Part shown: positions 15,679 through 27,400 of the stretch, in pieces
Position numbering within the stretch: position 1 is the stretch's first letter
How the letters are laid out: every line of letters starts with the position of its first letter
Source: Desulfobacteraceae bacterium
GTDB taxonomy: Bacteria; Desulfobacterota; Desulfobacteria; Desulfobacterales; Desulfosalsimonadaceae
Reading direction: 5' to 3'
DNA: 34,613 nucleotides
Assembly: GCA_014237465.1 (NCBI GenBank)
Contig: JABZFM010000038.1
Coordinates: forward strand, 1-34,613
Notes under the pieces: generated by a model
What the model was told of the DNA's origin: nothing
Database searches by the model: none
The model's input: the letters and a program-made list of their open reading frames with translations, nothing else
Program-made: the position numbers and the translations under genes

Positions 15679-17763
15679 ATGAATCGGTTATTGGTGGAAA
15701 TCGGAACCGAAGAAATCCCGGCAGGATATATTCTCCCTGCATTAGAATCGTTTTCATCAATTTTGTTGAAAAAGATGGCAGTCGCCCGTATTGCGCACGG
15801 TGAAATTAATATTTACGGAACCCCCAGGCGTTTGACCATTATCGTTGAAGATGTGGCGGGTAAACAGGCCCCGATATCCGTTGAAATGATGGGTCCGCCC
15901 GAACGGATCGGCAAGGATGACAGCGGCAATCTGACTGTCCCGGGGCGGAAATTTGCAGAGAAAATCGGTGTATCGCCAAAACAGTTAAAGGTCAAGGAAA
16001 CTGAAAAGGGACGCTATCTTTATGCTGTGAAAACTGAACGCGGTATTGCAGCTAAAAAAATATTAAAGGTAATACTTCCTGAATCCATACTGTCCATATA
16101 TTTTCCCAAAACCATGCGCTGGTCAAACCTGAAAATTCAATTTGCCCGGCCGATTCATTCGATTGCAGCGCTTTTGGGAAAAGATGTGATACCGTTTCAG
16201 GTAGGTGATGTGAAAAGCGGCAGAAATACATTCGGGCATCGTTTTATGGCGCCGAAAAAATTGAAACTCTCCTCACCGGATCAGTACTTTAAAACCATGT
16301 CTGACGCGTTTGTAATGGTGGATATCAGCCGGCGCAAAGAAAAACTTGTCACGCAGATGAACGAAGCGGTCGCCCGAATCAACGGCCGGGTGATCCCGGA
16401 TGACGAGCTCGTGGATACAGTCACCAATCTTATTGAATATCCGGCAGCAGTCGTGGGTCGGTTTGACAATGAATTTCTGGATCTGCCCCGTGAAATATTA
16501 ATCACCTCCATGCGGGTTCATCAGAAATACTTTGCGGTTGTGGATTACCAGGATAATTTGATGCCTTATTTTGTGGCCGTTAATAATACAAAAGCCCATG
16601 ACTTGGACCTTGTCGCAAAAGGCCATGAACGTGTTTTAAGAGCGCGGCTGGCGGATGCCCAATTCTTTTTTAATACGGATTTAAAAAGTTCTCTTGATGA
16701 AAAAAAGGAAAAGTTAAAGTCTGTTTTATTTCAGGCTGATCTCGGTTCTATGTATGACAAAACCCATCGGATCGAAAAATTGACTGTTTTTCTGGCTGCA
16801 ACTCAAAATATGGATGAAAATCAGACCGCTCAGATTGCAAGAGCCGCCGGTTTATGCAAATCGGACCTGATCAGTCATGTAGTGGTCGAATTTCCCAAAC
16901 TCCAGGGAATAATGGGGCGGGTATACGCACAAAAACAAAATGAGCCGGGCAATGTGGCTGCAGCAATCGAGGAACATTACCGGCCTATGTTTGCCGGCGG
17001 ATGTTTGCCGGAAATCGTTGAAGGCGCTGTTTTAAGTATTTCAGATAAAATTGACTCCATCTGCGGTTGTTTCAGTATCGGTCTGATACCGACCGGTGCT
17101 TCGGATCCGTATGCGCTTCGCCGCCAGGCGAACGGGATTATTCTAATTTCCCTGGAAAATAAATTTACATTTTCATTAAATGATCTCATTAAGGAAAGCC
17201 TGAAACTATTTGATAAATGTGATACATCTGAAGTCGACCTTTTGACAGAAAAGATCATAGACTTTTTAAAGGGCCGCATGGCGCATCTGCTGGAAGAGGA
17301 GGGAATTTCAAAAGATGCCGTCGCCGCTGTTTTGTCTGTTTCAAAAGACAATATTCCGACTATTTGGACAAAGACCCATGCGTTACAGCTATTAAAAGCC
17401 CAACCTGATTTTGAAATTCTTGCCACTGCGTTTAAGCGTGTGGTGAATATTATCAAAAAGGCCGATTCTTCCGAAACGGTTTCCCAAACCGTTAGCGAAT
17501 CACTTTTTGAGCATGATTCTGAATCTGCTTTATTTAATATGTATAAAGACGTCAAACAACGTGTTGACACTCACATCGAAAACGGAAATATTGACAAGGC
17601 GTTTTCCGATATTGCGTCCATGCGGGAATCCGTCGACCGGTTTTTTGATGATGTCATGGTCATGGCGGAAAATATTGATATCCGGAGAAATCGTTTGGCC
17701 CTCTTGGGGCAGATATCCGGTTTGTTCGAATTATTGGCTGATTTTTCTAAAATTTCAACCTGA
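15679..17763 (+). CDS. glyS: Glycine--tRNA ligase beta subunit
   Basis: tRNA-binding subunit of the alpha2beta2 glycyl-tRNA synthetase, 694 residues, normal length. The N-terminus MNRLLVEIGTEEIPAGYI is the family signature. The sequence VLRARLADAQFFFNTDLK and GLIPTGASDPYALRRQANGI are conserved blocks. The C-terminal part (about 570-680) is the DALR-type anticodon-binding domain, ending NRLALLGQISGLFELLADFS. The ATG follows AACAGGAGT. It works with GlyQ; the spacing is larger than usual because of the repeat-containing gap. Confidence 0.98.
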   Translation: MNRLLVEIGTEEIPAGYILPALESFSSILLKKMAVARIAHGEINIYGTPRRLTIIVEDVAGKQAPISVEMMGPPERIGKDDSGNLTVPGRKFAEKIGVSPKQLKVKETEKGRYLYAVKTERGIAAKKILKVILPESILSIYFPKTMRWSNLKIQFARPIHSIAALLGKDVIPFQVGDVKSGRNTFGHRFMAPKKLKLSSPDQYFKTMSDAFVMVDISRRKEKLVTQMNEAVARINGRVIPDDELVDTVTNLIEYPAAVVGRFDNEFLDLPREILITSMRVHQKYFAVVDYQDNLMPYFVAVNNTKAHDLDLVAKGHERVLRARLADAQFFFNTDLKSSLDEKKEKLKSVLFQADLGSMYDKTHRIEKLTVFLAATQNMDENQTAQIARAAGLCKSDLISHVVVEFPKLQGIMGRVYAQKQNEPGNVAAAIEEHYRPMFAGGCLPEIVEGAVLSISDKIDSICGCFSIGLIPTGASDPYALRRQANGIILISLENKFTFSLNDLIKESLKLFDKCDTSEVDLLTEKIIDFLKGRMAHLLEEEGISKDAVAAVLSVSKDNIPTIWTKTHALQLLKAQPDFEILATAFKRVVNIIKKADSSETVSQTVSESLFEHDSESALFNMYKDVKQRVDTHIENGNIDKAFSDIASMRESVDRFFDDVMVMAENIDIRRNRLALLGQISGLFELLADFSKIST

Positions 17764-17817
17764 TTAACTTATAAACTACAAATCAAAATTTAAAATATAT
17801 TACGGAGGCATCAAGTT

Positions 17818-18078
17818 ATGGCAGGTTATGATCCAGAAAAAGATAAAATGTTGAAACAATGGAAATGCGAAGCGACCGGGTTGATGGTTTCCATTAATCA
17901 GTACGGGGAAGGAGAACCGAAATTTCAGATTGGCCCGCGCATCCTATTGAAAAAAGACGGAACGGAAAGACGGCCGGCAAAGGCCGGACGGCTGACCATT
18001 GAAGATGTCATGTGGCTTTATGATATTATCGACGAGATAAAGGATGAAATGTCCGGCCTGGTTGATCCCATGAAATAG
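17818..18078 (+). CDS. Conserved-looking 86-residue protein, possible PC4-like ssDNA-binding fold
   Basis: A small soluble protein with no signal peptide or membrane helix. A good GGAGG lies 10 bases before the ATG. After a charged N-terminus the pattern is WKCEATGLMVSINQYGEGEP, KFQIGPRILLKKDG, then GRLTIEDVMWLYDIIDEI: beta strands, a basic loop, then a C-terminal helix. That order, and the phrases resembling G-EPKFxI and a helix with WLYDII, recall the PC4/YdbC-type single-strand nucleic-acid-binding fold. This is a weak resemblance by eye. It follows glyS by 54 bases and could be the operon's last gene. Confidence 0.75.
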   Translation: MAGYDPEKDKMLKQWKCEATGLMVSINQYGEGEPKFQIGPRILLKKDGTERRPAKAGRLTIEDVMWLYDIIDEIKDEMSGLVDPMK

Positions 18079-18084
18079 ATAAGG

Positions 18085-18160
18085 TGTTTAGGCTGAAAGT
18101 AGAAGGCTTTTAGGGAAAGATTTACAAATTTTGTCCTTCAGACTTCAACCTTTTTTTTAA
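18085..18160. repeat. Second CTTCA/TGAAG-rich intergenic repeat
   Basis: GGCTGAAAGTAGAAGGCTTTT at the left and TCCTTCAGACTTCAACCTTTTTTTT at the right form an imperfect inverted arrangement of the same words as the glyQ-glyS gap. The T-run at the end could act as a weak terminator. Confidence 0.4.
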
Positions 18161-18191
18161 TACCGCATAAAAGATAAGCTCAGATATCCCT

Positions 18192-21000
<2,809 letters not shown>

Positions 21001-21075
21001 TTTAAAAAATACGATTTGATGCGAACACATAAAGGGGGATGTTGTGTTTACATTTGAAAAACTTATGCATCCCCA

Positions 21076-21420
21076 ATGGAAACAACGTCACCACACCCTG
21101 CGGAAGCATCAGACTCGGTCATGCCGGTTCATCATATCGCTTCTGACGTCAACACCATCACCTTGCGGTCGGAACCGGGAATACTTTCGGAAAATGATAT
21201 AAAAGAGATGCTGGAGACCCATAATTTCTGCTCCAAGTGTTATTCCAGTCTTAATAAAGATTTCTGCTACGATCAGGGAGGCTTTGAAAATCACTTTGTC
21301 AAGCAGGGCGAAAATATCATTTCTGAATTATTATGGAGACAATTACGAAATCAACGTAAAAGCGGTCAGATCCTTATAGGTATGATGAGGAACCAATATC
21401 CATATCGAATGGATTATTGA
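21076..21420 (+). pseudogene. Probable truncated remnant of a DUF1566 (Lcl C-terminal)-type protein
   Basis: A 114-codon frame whose middle, ITLRSEPGILSENDIKEML followed by a region ending GGFENHFVKQGEN, looks like the start of the repeated DUF1566 module common in Desulfobacterales (there typically a glycine/asparagine-rich stretch, then GTVTDxATGLMWQ). Here the module decays after ELLWRQ and stops soon after. Upstream, a different frame starting GTG at 21044 after AAAGGGGG reads VFTFEKLMHPQWKQR, suggesting a frameshifted N-terminus. The family call comes from memory of the pattern, not a search. It could also be an unrelated small gene. Confidence 0.45.
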
Positions 21421-21432
21421 AAGGAGGTACCC

Positions 21433-21495
21433 ATGAATCATATTCTTGAATGGATTATGAAAATCGCGCCGCTTGCCGGGGAGAGTAAGCCATGA
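21433..21495 (+). CDS. 20-codon leader ORF with perfect ribosome binding site
   Basis: A tiny frame (begins MNHILEWIMKIAPLAGESKP) sits behind a perfect AAGGAGGT, 4 bases before its ATG. Its TGA overlaps the ATG of the next gene (ATGA at 21492-21495), the classic arrangement for translational coupling. The distal GGGGAG inside it can serve as the next gene's ribosome site. It may be a leader peptide or a real micro-protein. Confidence 0.5.
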   Translation: MNHILEWIMKIAPLAGESKP

Positions 21496-21728
21496 GTGAT
21501 TTTATAAAACCTGATTTCGACCGGATGTATCGCAATACGGTAATTATTTACTGGATCATAGCGGGGATTGTATTTTCCGGTATAGTTGCTGCCTGCCTTC
21601 TGGACAGCGCGGGCATTCGGCCCGAGTCCGTCATGGATCCTGACAGAGCTGAAATCCAGCGCTGGGCGATTATCTTCTGCGCCATTGTAATAGCAGTGAT
21701 TAACCATTTTTTATCAGTCCGGAGGTGA
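21492..21728 (+). CDS. Small membrane protein with two transmembrane helices
   Basis: A 78-residue protein with hydrophobic helices at about 17-38 (VIIYWIIAGIVFSGIVAACL) and 57-75 (WAIIFCAIVIAVINHFL) joined by a charged loop (PDRAEIQR). Both termini are probably cytoplasmic. I recognise no family. Its start overlaps the stop of the 20-codon ORF, and its last codons (GGAGGTGA) contain the ribosome binding site of acylphosphatase 3 bases on, so the three are likely translated together. Confidence 0.75.
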   Translation: MSDFIKPDFDRMYRNTVIIYWIIAGIVFSGIVAACLLDSAGIRPESVMDPDRAEIQRWAIIFCAIVIAVINHFLSVRR

Positions 21729-21731
21729 CCT

Positions 21732-22013
21732 ATGAATAAAAAAAAATCAGTCCATGCAATTATCAGCGGCAGGGTACAGGGCGTTTTTTTCAGGATGGAA
21801 ACCCGTCGTGCCGCTGAACGGTTTGGTGTTAACGGGTGGGTTAAAAATCGCCTGGACGGGACAGTAGAAGCGGTATTTGAAGGGGAATCTGAAAAAGTAG
21901 ATCAGGTGGCTGACTGGTGCAAAAAAGGCCCGCCAATGGCCTCTGTTTCAGATATAAAGATAGATGAAATCGGGTATACGGGGGAATATATGGATTTTTC
22001 AATTCGATCTTAG
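21732..22013 (+). CDS. acyP: Acylphosphatase
   Basis: Hydrolyses acyl phosphates such as acetyl- or carbamoyl-phosphate in the cytoplasm. A 93-residue single domain. The family signature HAIISGRVQGVFFRMETRR has the phosphate-binding loop and catalytic R21. GWVKN carries the water-positioning asparagine N39, followed by LDGTVEAVFEG. A GGAGGTGA ribosome site lies in the end of the upstream gene. It is last in the small operon, and a hairpin terminator lies about 170 bases downstream. Confidence 0.95.
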   Translation: MNKKKSVHAIISGRVQGVFFRMETRRAAERFGVNGWVKNRLDGTVEAVFEGESEKVDQVADWCKKGPPMASVSDIKIDEIGYTGEYMDFSIRS

Positions 22014-22183
22014 AAACGGATCTGATCTTAGCTGCGGGCCCAACTGCAGCCCAATCCCAGCGTCGCAGGGATATCCTCCTGAGTTTTGCTGATGTTGTTT
22101 GTTCAGCCTGCGCCTATTGCAGGCGCCTGATTTGATATTTTGAAATTAGTTATCGGAGTGTCGAAAATACGATTAACAAAAAA

Positions 22184-22228
22184 ACGGGGCAACATGGTAT
22201 ATTATATCATGTTGCCCCGTTTTTTTTA
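22184..22228. terminator. Bidirectional rho-independent terminator
   Basis: A 13-bp perfect stem, ACGGGGCAACATG (22184-22196) and its complement (22208-22220), closes an 11-base AT loop. It is flanked by an A-run on the left and eight Ts on the right, so it works on both strands. It serves acyP from the left and the HU gene from the right. Confidence 0.93.
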
Positions 22229-22244
22229 GCTGTATTCGATTCTA

Positions 22245-22517
22245 TTAAACGGAATCTTTTAAAGTCTTGCCGGGTTTGAATTTAACCACATTGCGAGCTT
22301 TAATTTTAATCGGATCACCAGTCTGTGGGTTTCTTCCTGTTCTGGCTTTACGGCGAACCTTAGCAAAAGTACCAAACCCAACGAGAGTTACTTTGCCGTC
22401 TTTTTTCTTTAAAGCTTTAGTAACACCGTCCATGAATGAATTTAATGCGGTTGTTGCGGCAACTTTTGAAATCCCTGCTTCTTTGGCCATTTTTTCTACC
22501 AATTCTGCCTTAGTCAT
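22245..22517 (-). CDS. hup: DNA-binding protein HU
   Basis: Nucleoid-associated protein that bends and compacts DNA as a dimer, 90 residues. The start MTKAELVEKMAKEAGISK, the signature VGFGTF (46-51) and the beta-arm GRNPQTG with intercalating P64 are all present. The frame is open for 28 more codons upstream, but GGGAGG sits just before the ATG at 22517 and the extra residues are unlike HU, so I take the shorter start. Confidence 0.95.
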   Translation of the reverse strand: MTKAELVEKMAKEAGISKVAATTALNSFMDGVTKALKKKDGKVTLVGFGTFAKVRRKARTGRNPQTGDPIKIKARNVVKFKPGKTLKDSV

Positions 22518-22572
22518 TGTTCCCTCCCATTTAATTAAAGTTAGTGGTTTTGAAAAACCCTGATTAATTGGT

Positions 22573-22601
22573 ACGTTAAAAAAGGTTTTTGCTCTTGTCA
22601 A
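22573..22601 (-). promoter_or_regulatory. Candidate promoter of the HU gene
   Basis: On the minus strand TTGACA (22596-22601) is followed after 17 bases by TAACGT (22573-22578), a poor -10. The distance to the HU ATG is about 56 bases. The -35 match is perfect and the location is right; the -10 is doubtful. Confidence 0.4.
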
Positions 22602-23066
22602 TAGATAAAATGGGTTTTTATGATTTTTTTTAAAAAAATATCTTCTTAGCCTGCTTTATAAGCGAGTTTTATTTTGATAGTAATCAAAAAAACACTGCTA
22701 TCATACATTAAAAGGTATATAGTCTTGGAGTTAAACGGTTCATCGGTTTTGTGCAAGATCGAAGAGATTAAAAAAGTTAGGGAGTTTTTAGTTTATATAT
22801 TTTATCCTGAAAATACAGATAGTTATGTAATTTATTTTAAGCAATTCCTTATATTTCAATGAGTTGGAGAAATATGGTTTTTGTTCGACATTTAAATAAT
22901 GTAGCGGACTATAGATAAAAAATTAATACTAATATTGAAATAGTGCATGTTTCTACTTATGCGCTTGGAAATATATGTTAAAAAAAATATAAAAAGAGGA
23001 AATCACATGAATTTTTTCCTGTTTTGGCCGAAAAGGTGAACACTGTACGGAAAATTAAACAGGATC
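22602..23066. other. AT-rich gap without a convincing gene
   Basis: Between HU and ftsY. A TTG-started frame of 62 codons (22674-22862, plus strand) exists but lacks a ribosome site and recognisable sequence, and the base composition is simply AT-rich. A 10-codon ATG frame with a fair GAGGAAA site (23007-23039) is too short to judge. No terminator with a T-run was found for ftsY. Confidence 0.5.
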
Positions 23067-24386
23067 TTATAAAAGCGCATCCACAAACAGTTTTGGATCA
23101 AATTTCTGTAGATCATCGACCCCTTCACCGATGCCTATATATCGGATCGGGACGTTTAAGGAGTTGCAGATACACAAAACAATCCCCCCTTTTGCGGTTC
23201 CATCCAGTTTTGTGAGCACGATGCCGGTAATATCAATGTGTTCATTAAACAGTTTGGCCTGGGATACGGCATTCTGACCGGTCGTCGCATCTAGAACCAA
23301 AAGGGTGTCATGGGGGGCGGAAGGGATTTTTTTACCGATACTGCGTTTGATTTTTTTCAACTCTTCCATTAGATTCACTTTGGTATGCATCCGTCCGGCC
23401 GTGTCAACGATAACCACGTCAATATCCCTTGCGACTGCGGCTTCGATACTGTCAAAAGCGACCGCCGCAGGGTCTGATTTATCACGATGTTTTACAATGT
23501 CGGCATTTGAACGGTTTGCCCAGATTTCCAACTGCTCGACCGCTGCCGCCCGGAATGTGTCTGAAGCGGATAAAAGGACTTTTTTGCCTTGTGCGGAATA
23601 TTTGGCAGCCAGTTTTCCGATGGTGGTAGTTTTGCCGACACCATTAACCCCCACGACCATGATGATGTGGGGGTTTTCTAAGGTTTTTTTTGGAGGTTCA
23701 ATATCAACGAGGGAAAGCATTTCTTTTTTGAGCTGAGCTTTGAACTCATCGGCATTTGAAATTTTGTCGGCATTTTTTTCGATGCGCTGCATCAACTTCA
23801 TTGTTGTCGGGACTCCGATGTCCGATGTAATCAGTACTTCTTCAATTTCTTCTAAAACATCATCATTAATTTTTCGACTTTCGGAAAGAATGGAATCAAA
23901 TCGTTTTGATAGTGATTGCCGGGTTTTTGAAAGTCCTGATTTGAGACGATCCAGAAACCCGACCGCATCAACCGGTTTTTCCGTTAAAGGCTCGGCGATT
24001 ACTTCTTTTTCATCATCTTCTTCTACTGAAGAGACCGGTTCTGTTTCAACGGGCTCGTAAATAGGTTTAAGATCCTTAACTGCCATAATTTCAGGAAGTT
24101 CATCGGCAGGTTCTTCAATGATCTCCTTTATTGCCTCATCTGTTTCAAACTCTTGAGTTTCATTAGAAGGATCTTCAATATCTGTCTCAATCTCTGGCAC
24201 CTGTTCCTGGTCCATTTGAGGAAGGTCCGGCTTTATTATTTGACGGCGTTTTCTGATTCGTCTGGCAATAAGAAGCAGTAAAATGATTGTCAGAAATCCG
24301 GAAATTTCCTCTAAAGATTTATATATATTGATTTCTAAAATAAATTTAAGAACAATGTTATATATACCAATGAGTTCTTCGAGCAT
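23067..24386 (-). CDS. ftsY: Signal recognition particle receptor FtsY
   Basis: SRP receptor GTPase that delivers ribosome-nascent chains to the membrane. A 439-residue protein. An N-terminal hydrophobic helix (about 29-42) followed by RRIRKRR makes a membrane anchor; an acidic linker spans about 52-140; the NG domain follows (about 142-439). GTPase motifs are VGVNGVGKTTT (245-255), DTFRAAAVEQL, DTAGR (328-332) and TKLDGTAKGG (392-401). A predicted transmembrane anchor rather than only an amphipathic helix is a variant known outside enterobacteria. The start has AAAGG upstream, and smc ends 30 bases before it. Confidence 0.96.
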   Translation of the reverse strand: MLEELIGIYNIVLKFILEINIYKSLEEISGFLTIILLLLIARRIRKRRQIIKPDLPQMDQEQVPEIETDIEDPSNETQEFETDEAIKEIIEEPADELPEIMAVKDLKPIYEPVETEPVSSVEEDDEKEVIAEPLTEKPVDAVGFLDRLKSGLSKTRQSLSKRFDSILSESRKINDDVLEEIEEVLITSDIGVPTTMKLMQRIEKNADKISNADEFKAQLKKEMLSLVDIEPPKKTLENPHIIMVVGVNGVGKTTTIGKLAAKYSAQGKKVLLSASDTFRAAAVEQLEIWANRSNADIVKHRDKSDPAAVAFDSIEAAVARDIDVVIVDTAGRMHTKVNLMEELKKIKRSIGKKIPSAPHDTLLVLDATTGQNAVSQAKLFNEHIDITGIVLTKLDGTAKGGIVLCICNSLNVPIRYIGIGEGVDDLQKFDPKLFVDALL

Positions 24387-24416
24387 TTGATTTTACCTTT
24401 TTCAATTTATATAAAT

Positions 24417-27400
24417 TTAGTTCTGTGCGTTGGACCTTCCTGACAGCTTTTCGATATCAACTGATACAAGCTTTGATACACCGCTTTCCCCCATGGTAAC
24501 GCCGAACAGCATATCGGAAAATTCCATGCTTCTTTTGTTGTGGGAGATCATGATAATTTGAGATTTTTCGCCGATAATTTTCAACAATTCGTTAAACCGA
24601 TTGGTGTTGGCTTCATCAAGAGGGGCATCAATTTCATCCAGCAGACAATAGGATGCCGGGTTGATAAGAAAGATCGAGAATATGAATGCGATTGCCGACA
24701 GGGCCTTTTCGCCGCCGGATAAAAGGCTCAAACGGGTGACTTTTTTTCCGGGCGGGTGAATCATCAGCTCAACCCCGGTTTCAAGGGGGGTGTTGGGCTG
24801 GGTCAGCTCAAGCCAGGCGGAACCGCCGGCGAAAAGCCTTGGAAACATGGCTTTAAACTGTTCATTAACATTATTGAACATTTCCATAAACAGTTTCTGG
24901 GTAATCCGGCTGATCTTTTTAATTACACTTTGCAAATCTTCAATCGCTTCAACCAGATCATCGCGCTGTTGCTTGAGAAACTCATAACGGGTTTTCTGCT
25001 CTTCATAGGCTTCGATTGCCCCCAGGTTGACGTCTCCGATTCGGTCAATTTTTTTTCTGAAAGAGGCAAGGGCGGCTTCAGTTTTTTCGATGGGGAAATC
25101 CGGAGACTGCACGGTTTCCCGAAATTCAGCCAAAGATTGGGAAAAAGATTGTGAATAGCGGTCCAGAAACCTGTTGACCACATTCTCACGCTTGATATTA
25201 AATCCGGAAAGTTCAAGTTCCAGCTGGTGTTCTTTCTGCCGGACTTCTTCAATAATGGTCTTGGTCTGGTTGATGGTGTCATCTGTTTTGGTGATTTCGC
25301 TGACAATATGCTGGTAATCCGCATCGTGGTCTTGTAAGTTTATATTGATGCTGTTTAAACCTTCTAACATATCAGATAATTCTTTTTCCGTTTCATTTAT
25401 CTCGGATGCAGCCTGTTTGCTTTTCTGAGTCTTGATGATAATATCTTTTTTAATTTGTTCGGTCTGTTTTAATCCCTCTGTCTGAAATTCTTTCAGCCGG
25501 ATCAGAGTTTTGTTGGTATTTTCAAGCTCCGCATTTAATCTTGTCAATGAAAGTTTTAAGTCCATCTCCGTCTGATTAAATGCTTTTATCTGTTCGGATA
25601 ATGAAGAGATCTGATCTGAAATCTTCTTTATTTCCAGTTCGGCCGTTTCTTCACTTTTACTGATATCAGCAAGTGAGGCATCGTGTGCAGCAATTTCATC
25701 TTCAATATCTGTTTTTTCACCCAAAAGTTTTTCTTTCTCAAGAGTGATGATTTCATAATGGCTCAGGGTGTATTTCAAACTTTCTGAAGCCTGAAAATGG
25801 TTTTTTTCCGCTTCTATAATTTCCTTTTCTATATTATTTTTTTGAACCGTCAGTTTCTGGATATCCACTTCCAGATTTTTAACTGCAGATTCCAGGTCGT
25901 TCTGAATTTTCTGACCGGATGCCAGGGCGGCATCCAGCTCTGTCAGCTGATTGTTTAATTGTTTAAGCGCCAGCTTCTTTTTGTAAATACCGGATAATTT
26001 TTCCTGACTGCCGCCGACCATAATGCCGTTTGAAGAAATAATGTCGCCGTTTTTAGTCACGACTTTACGGTAACCGTTATTTGACGTGCAGGTTTTCAAG
26101 GCGGCATCAAAGTCTTCAGCCACTGCAATATCCTGCAACAGTTCGGCAAACGTTCCTTCAAACCCGGGTTTGATCGTCACATGGTTTATCAGAAGCGGCA
26201 GATCGTGGTTCTGGCGGGATATTTTTCCGGCGGTTTCTTGAAACGTCGATATGGGAATAAAACCGCTTCTGCCGGTATTGCTTTCTCTCAGGTAATTAAT
26301 GGACGCGATACCGGTTTGCTGGTCTTTGATAACGATATACTGAAGAGTTTCTCCAAGCGCTGCTTCAAGGGCAATTTCAAACCCGGGATCCGGCTCCAGG
26401 CCATCAGCCGTTATTCCAATAATACCGTTCCTCTCAGTTGACGATGAATCATTTGAATCAATATTGTTTTTCGTCATGACCGCCTTAACGCCGTCTTTAT
26501 ACCACTCATAATTGTCATCCATCTTTTTGAGAGTCAAATATTCAGACTTGATTTTATTGCGCTCATTAAACAGCAGATTAACCGTTTTGATTTGTTGCCC
26601 GAGCTGGTTGCCCTGATCGTCCAGGTGTTCCTTTTTTTCAGCAATGCGCCGTTTAACGCTTTCCCTGGCGTCGCTGATTTCCTGAAGGTTTTCTTTGGCG
26701 TCTAATACCACTTTTTTCAGTTTGGAAATTTTTCCAGAAATTTCTAATTCATCTTTTTTAATCCGCTTGATTCGTTGTCGGAGATTCTCTTTGTTGGACT
26801 CAGCATTTTTAAAAATGTTCTGAAATTTGGCTTTTTGGGCCATTAAATACATCAACTGTTTTTTTTGTTCTTCAAGATTTTTTTGCTGCTCACTCAGCCG
26901 GGTTCGAATTTCCTGGGATGCGGAACTTTTTTCTCCCAACGCAACCTTGTTTTCTTCAATCTCAACGCCCAGATTTTTTCTTTTTACCGTTTCTTCTGCA
27001 ATTTCATCTTTAATCTTCTGATTTTTTGCCTCAAGATCAATAATTGCCGCATCCAGCCCGGTTATTTCAGCATACAGTCTTTTTTCTTCATTTCGCAGAT
27101 ATTTGAGATCGTTTTTCAGTTTGTCAACCGTTCTCTCAGCATCGGATTTTTCAGATTTTTTTCGCAAAATGATCTGGTCTTTGGATAAACGGTCGGATTT
27201 GATTTTATCCAGGGCGGCATTCAGTTTTTGCAGTTCCGATGCATGAGAAGAGTCCTTTTTTTTTAATTCAGATAGAAGGTTCCGGGTGTTGGCTATTTGA
27301 GAAGCATACAGCTCATGATAATAAACAGAAACAAGAATATCCGATTTCTTCAGACCTTCACGAAAATCCTTATAACGCATGGCTTTTCGTGCCTGTCGGC

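Noticed and set aside
22014-22180. Small palindromes (GCTGC/GCAGC near 22030, GCCTGC/GCAGGC near 22120) after acyP
   Set aside because: Stems are only 5 to 6 bp and no covarying RNA structure or known motif is recognisable.
22674-22862. 62-codon TTG-started frame between HU and ftsY
   Set aside because: No ribosome binding site, no recognisable pattern, very AT-rich; probably chance.
23007-23039. 10-codon ATG frame with GAGGAAA upstream
   Set aside because: Too short to separate from chance and lies behind the 3' end of ftsY on the opposite strand.
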